A DNA stretch of 38,506 nucleotides, taken from NCBI GenBank assembly GCA_002437245.1, contig DJOQ01000039.1, positions 1 through 38,506 of the forward strand, given 5' to 3'. Positions within the stretch are counted from its first letter, which is position 1. Each line of letters begins with the position of its first letter. Positions 32,651 to 38,506 of the stretch are shown piece after piece. The notes under the pieces are model-generated. The model made no database searches, had not been told where the DNA came from, and was given only the letters and a program-made list of their open reading frames with translations. The position numbers and the translations under genes are program-made. The stretch is from Ruminococcaceae bacterium UBA6434 (GTDB taxonomy: Bacteria > Bacillota > Clostridia > Oscillospirales > Acutalibacteraceae).

Positions 32651-32698
32651 AGATAAAGGATTTAATACTGTGAGGCAACACAACGAAAGGCTGATACG

Positions 32699-34189
32699 AT
32701 GAACATTTACGAAGCAATATCCTCACTCGTTTTTTACGGAGAAAAAGAGGGTCTTATAGAAAAAGAAGATGGGATTTACACAAGAAATCAAATTTTATCC
32801 GTTCTCTCGCTCACTTCTTTTGAGGATGCAGAGCCGAAAAAGGACGCGGAGCTTGAAGAAATACTCTCGGTAATATTACGGTACGCCGAGGAAAACGGGC
32901 TTTGCGAAAGCTCGGTCGTTTACCGCGACCTGTTTGACACAAAGGTAATGGGCACGCTTGTTGCAAGGCCGTCCGATATAATTTCCGAATTCCGCAAAAG
33001 ATACAGCGTATCGCCCGAGGACGCCACGGCATATTATTATCATCTCAGCAGAAAATCAAATTACATAAGGGAATATCGAATAAAAAACGATATCAAGTGG
33101 GTTACAAAGACCGATTACGGCGACATTGACATCACCGTAAATCTCTCAAAGCCCGAAAAAGACCCGAAAGCCATAGCCGCCGCTCTTAAATGTAAACAAA
33201 GCTCATATCCGAAATGTCAGCTTTGCAAAGAGAACGAGGGCTATGCGGGCAGAGTAAATCACCCGGCGCGCGAAAATCACCGCATTATACCCGTAACAAT
33301 AGGCGGTTCACAGTGGTATTTTCAATATTCTCCGTATGTTTATTACAATGAGCATTGCATAGTCTTTAACGGAGAGCACACGCCGATGAAAATCGACGAA
33401 GGCGCTTTTTTAAAGCTTTTTGATTTCGTAAAGCAATTTCCGCATTATTTCGTCGGTTCAAACGCGGATTTACCGATAGTCGGCGGCTCTATACTCACGC
33501 ATGAGCATTTTCAGGGCGGAAACTATACATTTGCCATGGCAAAAGCGCCTATCGAAACGAAGCTTTCCTTTGACGGATTTGAGGACGTTTCGGCAGGCAT
33601 TGTAAAATGGCCTATGTCGGTAATCCGTCTGTCGGGCAAAGATACCGAGATGATATGCAGTCTCGGCGGAAAGATACTCGCCTCTTGGAGAAATTACACC
33701 GACCGGGACGCATTCATATTTGCAAACACCGACGGTGTTCCTCACAATACAATAACGCCGATTGCGCGCAAACGCGGCGAAAACTTTGAGCTTGACCTTG
33801 TATTACGCAACAACATAACCACAAAGCAGTATCCGGACGGCGTTTATCACCCGCACCCCGAATACCACCATATAAAGAAAGAAAACATCGGTCTTATCGA
33901 GGTTATGGGACTTGCCGTTTTGCCGGCAAGACTGAAAACCGAAATGGAGCTTTTAAAAGAGGCTATGCTTTCGGGCGCGGATATAGAGAAGGACGAGAGA
34001 ATAGCCAAGCACAAAGCATGGGCGGAAATGATAAAGAATAAATACAGCGTTACAAAGGAAAACTGCGACGACATATTAAAACGCGAAATAGGCGTTGTCT
34101 TTGCGGCAATTCTTGAGCAATGCGGCGTTTTTGCCCGTACCGAAAAGGGTAAAGAGCAGTTTTTGAAATTTGTCGATTCCGTAAAATAA
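32699..34189 (+). CDS. galT: UDP-glucose-hexose-1-phosphate uridylyltransferase (Firmicutes type)
   Basis: A 496-residue GalT of the longer class II type found in Firmicutes. Recognisable segments are DLFDTKVMGTLVARPSDII, CQLCKENEGYAGRVNHPARENHRIIPV, the active-site region GGSILTHEHFQGGNYTFAMAKA and the later YPDGVYHPHPEYHHIKKENIGLIEVMGLAVLP. It swaps UMP between UDP-glucose and galactose-1-phosphate in the Leloir pathway. ATG 32699 has a GAAAGG site. galK and galE are not in this window. Pairing with a cytosolic hexosaminidase suggests use of galactose-containing glycans, which is inference. Confidence 0.94.
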   Translation: MNIYEAISSLVFYGEKEGLIEKEDGIYTRNQILSVLSLTSFEDAEPKKDAELEEILSVILRYAEENGLCESSVVYRDLFDTKVMGTLVARPSDIISEFRKRYSVSPEDATAYYYHLSRKSNYIREYRIKNDIKWVTKTDYGDIDITVNLSKPEKDPKAIAAALKCKQSSYPKCQLCKENEGYAGRVNHPARENHRIIPVTIGGSQWYFQYSPYVYYNEHCIVFNGEHTPMKIDEGAFLKLFDFVKQFPHYFVGSNADLPIVGGSILTHEHFQGGNYTFAMAKAPIETKLSFDGFEDVSAGIVKWPMSVIRLSGKDTEMICSLGGKILASWRNYTDRDAFIFANTDGVPHNTITPIARKRGENFELDLVLRNNITTKQYPDGVYHPHPEYHHIKKENIGLIEVMGLAVLPARLKTEMELLKEAMLSGADIEKDERIAKHKAWAEMIKNKYSVTKENCDDILKREIGVVFAAILEQCGVFARTEKGKEQFLKFVDSVK

Positions 34190-34273
34190 AGCCGGTATTT
34201 GCTTTATTTGCGTCTCTGCCGCGCATTCGCAAGTCCGACGCAACAAAACTTTCGCATATTTTCAAAATTTTTG

Positions 34274-34333
34274 TTGACAAACCGAAAATTCGGTGGTATC
34301 ATACAAACATACTAATTCCTACGGGTTTAGTAT
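34274..34333 (+). promoter_or_regulatory. met promoter with two palindromes
   Basis: TTGACA (34274-34279), 17 bp, TATCAT (34297-34302). Inside the spacer lies ACCGAA-AA-TTCGGT (34281-34294). Across the start point lies ATACTAA-n11-TTAGTAT (34309-34333), whose inner CC/GG bases also pair symmetrically. The second looks like an Rrf2-type repressor site or an RNA hairpin; no regulator is identified. Confidence 0.7.
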
Positions 34334-34358
34334 AGATTGTTTAAGAAAGGAAATCGGT

Positions 34359-34466
34359 ATGAAGTATTTGACCGGCAACATTATGATGATGCAAGAAATG
34401 CGCATGTGCTCCATGTGCTCGATGCGTTATGCCCGAAACGGTCATTCACTTTTCTGTAAAGCCTGA
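34359..34466 (+). CDS. Met-rich leader peptide of the metQNI operon
   Basis: A 35-codon ORF with ribosome site AAAGGAA before ATG 34359, about 50 bases into the transcript. Eight codons are Met: positions 1, 9, 10, 11, 14, 16, 19 and 22. Residues 8-22 read IMMMQEMRMCSMCSM, followed by an Arg/His-containing tail with a third Cys. A terminator follows its stop. This is the shape of an attenuator leader in which ribosomes stall at Met codons when Met-tRNA is scarce. ATGAT-n2-AAGAAAT inside the ORF can pair with ATTTCTT-n2-ATCAT just after the stop (34466-34479). The CSMC motif could mean a small metal-binding protein instead. Confidence 0.7.
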   Translation: MKYLTGNIMMMQEMRMCSMCSMRYARNGHSLFCKA

Positions 34467-34489
34467 TTTCTTTTATCATTGTGTTAAGG

Positions 34490-34520
34490 CAGCGGAAGGT
34501 AATGTCCTCCGCTGTTTTTT
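34490..34520 (+). terminator. Leader terminator (candidate attenuator) before metQ
   Basis: A CAGCGGA/TCCGCTG stem with further GG/CC pairing, followed by six T, 23 bp after the leader ORF and 156 bp before metQ. In this place it must be read through for transporter expression, as in attenuation. Confidence 0.85.
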
Positions 34521-34555
34521 ATTGTAGGAAAGAGAGAATCGAAAGGAGTTTTATT

Positions 34556-34651
34556 ATGAGTCTTTGCAGAGGCTTTAATATATTAAGGGATGACCGAATG
34601 TGTTTTGAGAAAAACGCAAATCAAATGTATAAACCGATAAGTCAAATATAA
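34556..34651 (+). CDS. Second short ORF upstream of metQ
   Basis: A 31-codon ORF between the leader terminator and metQ, with GAAAGGAG 7 bases before ATG 34556. It begins MSLCRGFNILRDDRMCF and has three Met and two Cys, then a Lys/Asn-rich end. It stops 25 bp before metQ, near the metQ ribosome site. No family is recognised. It could be a second leader peptide or couple translation into metQ; a chance ORF is possible, but the ribosome site argues against that. Confidence 0.5.
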   Translation: MSLCRGFNILRDDRMCFEKNANQMYKPISQI

Positions 34652-34676
34652 TTTTTATTAAAAAGGAGATAAAATC

Positions 34677-35552
34677 ATGAAAAAGTCATTAAAAAAATCA
34701 TTGGCGTTAGTCCTTGCGCTCGCTGTTCTCACCGCAATTGCTCTCACAGGCTGCGGTAATTCCAAAAGCTCTAAAATCCAGATAGCCGTCCCCAACGACA
34801 CCACTAACGAAGCACGCGCGCTTTTGCTGCTCCAGGAAAACGGCATCATAAAGCTCAAAGACGGCGCAGGCATTACAGCCACTAAAAACGACATAGTCGA
34901 AAATCCGCACAACGTTGAAATAGTCGAGGCCGAAGCAGCTCAGATACCCAACGTATTAAAGGACGTTGACTACGCTGTAATCAACTCAAACTACGCTATA
35001 AACGCAGGTCTTAACCCCGTATCGGATTCGCTTCTTATAGAGGGTTCCTCCTCAGCCTACGGCAATGTTCTCGTAACTAAGCAGGGAAACGAAAATTCGC
35101 CTAAAATCCTCGCTCTTGCTGCAGCTTTGAAGAGCAAGCAGGTTGCAGACTTTATAAGCGACAAATACAACGGCTCTGTTATCAGCGTAGTTGAAAATCC
35201 CGGCGACGGATATGACCCGAACGTTGACTACGACGCACTTAAAGACACCACTATATCCGTTGCGGCTTCTCCCACACCTCACGCCGAAATTCTTGAAGTA
35301 GCAAAACAGATTCTTGCTGAAAAAGGCATAGTTCTTGACATTCAGACCTACAACGATTATGTGGTTCCCAACACCGTTGTTGAGGACGGCACCATAGACG
35401 CAAACTACTTCCAGCACACTCCTTACCTTGATAACTTCAACGAAGAAAAGGGCACTCACCTTGTATCTGTCGGTGCAATCCACGTTGAACCGATGGCTCT
35501 TTACGGCGGCAAGCAGACAAATCTTGACGCTCTCGGTGTTAAAGGCAAATAA
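34677..35552 (+). CDS. metQ: Methionine ABC transporter lipoprotein MetQ, circularly permuted
   Basis: A 291-residue NlpA-family binding protein. The signal peptide ends in a lipobox, ALTGC, with Cys26. The two lobes are in swapped order. Residues 34-170 (IQIAVPNDTTNEARALLLLQENG to the KYNGSVIS end) match what is normally the C-terminal half of MetQ. A linker (about 171-190, VENPGDGYDPNVDYDALKD) follows. Residues 191-291 (ISVAASPTPHAEILEVAKQ, DYVVPNTVVEDGTIDANYFQHTPYLD, HVEPMALYGGKQTNLDALGVKG) match the normal N-terminal half. Both lobes look complete, including NYFQHTPYL, NEARALLL and VINSNYA, so it should bind methionine. ATG 34677 has AAGGAG. It leads metQ-metN-metI. Confidence 0.93.
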   Translation: MKKSLKKSLALVLALAVLTAIALTGCGNSKSSKIQIAVPNDTTNEARALLLLQENGIIKLKDGAGITATKNDIVENPHNVEIVEAEAAQIPNVLKDVDYAVINSNYAINAGLNPVSDSLLIEGSSSAYGNVLVTKQGNENSPKILALAAALKSKQVADFISDKYNGSVISVVENPGDGYDPNVDYDALKDTTISVAASPTPHAEILEVAKQILAEKGIVLDIQTYNDYVVPNTVVEDGTIDANYFQHTPYLDNFNEEKGTHLVSVGAIHVEPMALYGGKQTNLDALGVKGK

Positions 35553-35576
35553 TTAAGGCAAAAGGGGAAGTTATCC

Positions 35577-36581
35577 TTGATCAAATTAAAAAACGTAAGC
35601 AAATCGTTTGATACCGCCGCAGGCAAGGTTGACGCGCTGAAGGACGTCTCTATAACCATAGAGGACGGAGATATATACGGTATCATCGGTATGAGCGGTG
35701 CCGGAAAGAGCACGCTTGTGCGATGTATAAATATGCTTGAAAAGCCCACCTCAGGTGAAGTTATCGTAAACGGCGAAAGGCTTGACACAATGTCTCCGGC
35801 TCAGCTTCGCACGGCACGCCGCGACATAACGATGATATTCCAGCAGTTTAACCTCTTAATGCAGCGCAACTGCTTAAAGAATGTGTGCTTTCCGATGGAA
35901 CTCGCCGGAGTAAGCAAAAAGGACGCGCAAAAACGCGCAAAGGAGCTTTTGGCTCTTGTCGGACTTCCCGACAAAGCCAAAGCTTATCCGGCTCAGCTCT
36001 CGGGCGGTCAGCAGCAACGCGTTGCAATAGCGAGAGCTCTTGCGACAAACCCCAAGGTTTTGCTCTGTGACGAAGCGACAAGCGCACTCGACCCTAAGAC
36101 CACAAGGCAGATACTTGAATTGATACGCGACATAAACAAAAAGCTCGGCATAACCGTTGTAATAATAACCCACCAGATGAGTGTTGTTAAAGAGGTGTGC
36201 AATCACGTTGCGATACTCGACGACGGTGTTGTTGCCGAAGAGGGACTTGTTTCCTCCGTATTCACATCGCCGAAATCCGAAGCCGCACGCCATTTGGTAT
36301 TCCCCGGCGGTGAGGATATGACGGTATCGGATCCGCTGCACGAAAGGCGCTTAAAACTGACATTTTTAAATGTCGCCGCGACGTCAATACCGCTTGTGGC
36401 AAGACTTGCCACCGAAGAGGGCGTCAGCGCAAACGTAATTTCCGCGACAACGCAGAAGCTCTCGGACGAAATTTACGGCAGTATGCTGCTCGGTATTCCG
36501 AACAGTCAATTTGACAAGGCAACTGCTTTTCTTAAAAACTTTGAAAACATTAAGGTTGAGGAGGTGAGCGCAGATGACTGA
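35577..36581 (+). CDS. metN: Methionine ABC transporter ATPase MetN
   Basis: A 334-residue ABC ATPase. It shows Walker A GMSGAGKST (38-46), the Q-loop in MIFQQFNLL, the signature LSGGQQQR, Walker B VLLCDEATSALD and the switch His in IITHQM. The C-terminal part (about 255-330, ERRLKLTFLNVAATSIPLVARLATEEGVSANVISA) is the regulatory NIL domain that binds methionine and inhibits transport. The TTG start follows GGGGAAG. It lies 24 bp after metQ and overlaps metI by 8 bp. Confidence 0.96.
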   Translation: MIKLKNVSKSFDTAAGKVDALKDVSITIEDGDIYGIIGMSGAGKSTLVRCINMLEKPTSGEVIVNGERLDTMSPAQLRTARRDITMIFQQFNLLMQRNCLKNVCFPMELAGVSKKDAQKRAKELLALVGLPDKAKAYPAQLSGGQQQRVAIARALATNPKVLLCDEATSALDPKTTRQILELIRDINKKLGITVVIITHQMSVVKEVCNHVAILDDGVVAEEGLVSSVFTSPKSEAARHLVFPGGEDMTVSDPLHERRLKLTFLNVAATSIPLVARLATEEGVSANVISATTQKLSDEIYGSMLLGIPNSQFDKATAFLKNFENIKVEEVSADD

Positions 36582-37278
36582 CGGACTTTTTACGGCGGAG
36601 TCAATGGCAGAGCTTTTGACCGCGTTTAAAACACAGTTCCCCATGGCAATATGGGAAACTTTTTACGTTACAATACTTTCAACGGCGCTCTCTCTTTTAA
36701 TCGGGCTTCCGCTCGGCGTTTTGCTTGTCGCCGGTGAAAAGGGCGGCGTACTTCCCCTGCCGAAGCCGGTGCTGTCGATACTCAATGTCATAATAAATCT
36801 TCTAAGGTCCATTCCGTTTTTGATACTTATGATAATGGTATTTCCCCTCTCGCGTGCGCTGATAGGCACCACCGTAGGAACCACAGCCACAATAGTACCG
36901 CTTGTTGTTGCCGCGTTCCCGTTTGTTGCAAGGCTCGTTGAGAGCAGTCTGCGCGAAGTAGACCCGAATATAATCGAGGCGGCGCAGAGCATGGGTGCAA
37001 AACCCATGCAGATAATCTGCAAGGTGATGATTCCCGAAAGTATACCCTCTCTTTTGCAGAATGTCACAATAGCGCTCACTACGATACTCGGATATTCCGC
37101 AATGAGCGGTATCATAGGCGGCGGCGGACTCGGTAAAGTCGCCATTGATTACGGCTATTATCGTTATAAATATCTTGTTATGTATGCGGCGGTAATACTG
37201 CTTATAATACTTGTTCAGATATTCCAGAGCGTCGGCACACGCCTCGCTTTAAAGAGCGATAAAAGGCTGAAAAAATAA
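36574..37278 (+). CDS. metI: Methionine ABC transporter permease MetI
   Basis: A 234-residue permease with about five membrane helices. The ABC permease EAA loop is visible as IIEAAQSMGAKPMQIICKVMIPESIPSLLQN (about 128-158), followed by GYSAMSGIIGGGGLGKVAIDYGYYRYK, typical of MetI. It forms the channel with MetN. ATG 36574 overlaps the end of metN with its ribosome site (GAGGTGAGCG) inside that gene. Confidence 0.97.
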   Translation: MTDGLFTAESMAELLTAFKTQFPMAIWETFYVTILSTALSLLIGLPLGVLLVAGEKGGVLPLPKPVLSILNVIINLLRSIPFLILMIMVFPLSRALIGTTVGTTATIVPLVVAAFPFVARLVESSLREVDPNIIEAAQSMGAKPMQIICKVMIPESIPSLLQNVTIALTTILGYSAMSGIIGGGGLGKVAIDYGYYRYKYLVMYAAVILLIILVQIFQSVGTRLALKSDKRLKK

Positions 37279-37310
37279 AGCGTCGAAGTCTCATCACTTC
37301 AATTATGACA

Positions 37311-37348
37311 AAAGGGCAACCGAAGCAAGCAAGTTTCGGTTGCCCTTT
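37311..37348 (+). terminator. Terminator of metQNI
   Basis: AAAGGGCAACCGAA with its complement, then ATTTTA; 33 bp after the metI stop. Confidence 0.9.
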
Positions 37349-37364
37349 ATTTTACGGTAAAAAG

Positions 37365-37402
37365 AATCGCACGACAAGGAATTGCTTCTTTGCCGTGCGA
37401 TT
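37365..37402 (-). terminator. Terminator of groEL
   Basis: An AATCGCACG/CGTGCGATT stem, followed on the minus strand by CTTTTTACC, about 30 bp after the groEL stop. Confidence 0.8.
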
Positions 37403-37433
37403 TTCATTTGTTATTTACAGCCAGTGGCTTTTA

Positions 37434-38506
37434 TCAATACATTCCGCCGCCCTGTGCAGCCATAGCGGCAGCCGCAGCAGCGTCAGCCTTCGGATCCGGA
37501 ATGTCTGCTACGAGGGACTCTGTGGTGAGTACCATAGCGGCAACGGACGAGGCGTTCTGAAGAGCGGAACGTGTTACCTTAGCGGGGTCAAGAATACCTG
37601 CTTCAAACATATCGACATATTCTTCTTTAGAGAAGTTAAAGCCGTAGTTCTTCTTGCCGGAGTTCATTATCTCGTTTACGATAACAGAGCCTTCAAGGCC
37701 TGCATTCTTAGCAATCTGACGAACAGGCTCTTCAATAGCCTTAACTACAATGTTAACGCCTGTCTTAAGGTCAGCGTCGTCTGTGTCAAGGAGCTTCTTG
37801 ACAGCCGGTATAGCGTTGAGAAGTGCAACGCCGCCGCCTGCTACGCAGCCCTCTTCAACAGCTGCTTTTGTAGCTGCCAAAGCGTCCTCGATGCGGAGCT
37901 TCTTTTCTTTCATTTCCGTTTCGGTTGCAGCGCCTACACGGATAACGGCTACGCCGCCTGCAAGCTTTGCAAGTCTCTCCTGAAGCTTTTCCTTATCGAA
38001 TTCGGAGGTTGTAACTTCAATCTGAGATTTAATCTGAGCCACTCTGCTCTTGATAGCGTCTTTATCGCCTGCACCGTCAACGATGATGGTGTTTTCTTTA
38101 GAAACCTTAACCTGCTTAGCGCGACCGAGCTGATTTATCTGAGTATCTTTAAGCTCAAGGCCGAGGTCTGAAGTGATAACTTCGCCGCCTGTAAGAGTAG
38201 CTATATCCTGGAGCATATCCTTTCTTCTGTCGCCGAAGCCGGGAGCCTTAACGCATACGCAGGTGAATGTGCCGCGGAGCTTGTTGACAAGTATGGTCGA
38301 AAGAGCTTCGCCCTCAACATCCTCTGCAATAATAACGAGCTTCTGACCCGCTTTTACGATTTGCTCAAGAAGAGGAAGAATTTCCTGAATATTTGAAATC
38401 TTCTTATCTGTAATAAGAATGTAAGCGTCGTCGATAACAGCTTCCATCTTGTCGGTATCGGTTACCATATACGGCGAAATGTAGCCGCGGTCAAACTGCA
38501 TACCTT
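37434..38506 (-). CDS. groL: Chaperonin GroEL, C-terminal part (cut by window edge)
   Basis: About 357 residues of GroEL; the 5' end lies beyond the window, so the internal Met at 38501 is not the start. The visible part begins GMQFDRGYISPYMVTD in the apical domain and runs through KLVIIAEDVEGEALSTILVNKLRG, KAPGFGDRRKDMLQDIA and EDALAATKAAVEEGCVAGGGVALL to the flexible AAAMAAQGGGMY tail. GroEL folds proteins in a double ring with GroES. groES and any CIRCE or CtsR control would lie upstream, outside the window. Confidence 0.97.
   Translation of the reverse strand, partial: GMQFDRGYISPYMVTDTDKMEAVIDDAYILITDKKISNIQEILPLLEQIVKAGQKLVIIAEDVEGEALSTILVNKLRGTFTCVCVKAPGFGDRRKDMLQDIATLTGGEVITSDLGLELKDTQINQLGRAKQVKVSKENTIIVDGAGDKDAIKSRVAQIKSQIEVTTSEFDKEKLQERLAKLAGGVAVIRVGAATETEMKEKKLRIEDALAATKAAVEEGCVAGGGVALLNAIPAVKKLLDTDDADLKTGVNIVVKAIEEPVRQIAKNAGLEGSVIVNEIMNSGKKNYGFNFSKEEYVDMFEAGILDPAKVTRSALQNASSVAAMVLTTESLVADIPDPKADAAAAAAMAAQGGGMY

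Noticed and set aside
34359..34676. SAM (S-box) or Met T-box riboswitch before metQ
   Set aside because: I could not find the conserved S-box core segments or the T-box AGGGTGGnACCGCG-type sequence; the leader is occupied by two short ORFs and a terminator.

Overview
The window comes from a low-to-mid GC Gram-positive anaerobe, most likely a gut Clostridia lineage in or near the Oscillospirales/Ruminococcaceae. The pointers are a CtsR-McsA-McsB-ClpC stress operon, pyruvate:ferredoxin oxidoreductase, a flavodiiron protein, a DUF3793/flavodoxin pair, an M-box riboswitch before mgtE, the Firmicutes-type GalT, and TTG/GTG starts with strong GGAGG ribosome sites. I cannot name the species. Almost everything looks chromosomal and housekeeping; there is no phage, transposase or CRISPR array.

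Layout. 1-2.7 kb: flavodoxin and a DUF3793 protein behind two TTAGC-N4-GCTAA palindromes, then a flavodiiron O2/NO reductase. 2.8-4.1 kb: tRNA-Gly(TCC), a run of diverged short repeats, and an HD hydrolase. 4.2-8.9 kb: the ctsR-mcsA-mcsB-clpC operon with two perfect CtsR boxes. 9-10.5 kb: a 53-residue Cys/Gly-rich membrane miniprotein and an FRG-domain protein. 10.7-14.3 kb: PFOR. 14.4-16.2 kb: a Cro-like regulator and an overlapping three-gene envelope operon (zinc-ribbon TM2, VanZ-like, DUF4352). 16.3-20.3 kb: a feoA-feoA-feoB-FeoB-associated iron uptake cluster ending in a histidine-free, Cys-rich DtxR-like regulator; the same TTAGC palindromes sit in the feo promoter. 20.4-26.5 kb: ilvC, a FadR-type GntR regulator, ilvD, a GNAT gene and ilvB. 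26.5-30.8 kb: sirtuin, Mg2+ transporter MgtE behind an M-box plus a small upstream ORF, and glycerol kinase. 30.8-34.2 kb: cytosolic GH20 hexosaminidase divergent from galT. 34.3-37.3 kb: a methionine ABC transporter (metQ-metN-metI) behind a Met-rich leader peptide and terminator. 37.4 kb to the end: the C-terminal part of groEL.

The most striking observations are both in the methionine transporter. First, MetQ is circularly permuted: after the lipoprotein signal, the lobe that is normally C-terminal comes first, then a new linker, then the lobe that is normally N-terminal. Second, the operon is preceded by a 35-codon ORF with eight Met codons, a Rho-independent terminator, and a second short ORF with a good ribosome site. 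This has the form of a methionine-sensing attenuator, different from the S-box or T-box expected in Firmicutes. The mgtE leader also seems to carry two layers of control: an M-box terminator, then a 32-codon ORF whose RNA can pair with sequence next to a hairpin that hides the mgtE ribosome site. Six copies of one palindrome tie the feo cluster to the distant DUF3793-flavodoxin operon as a probable iron regulon.
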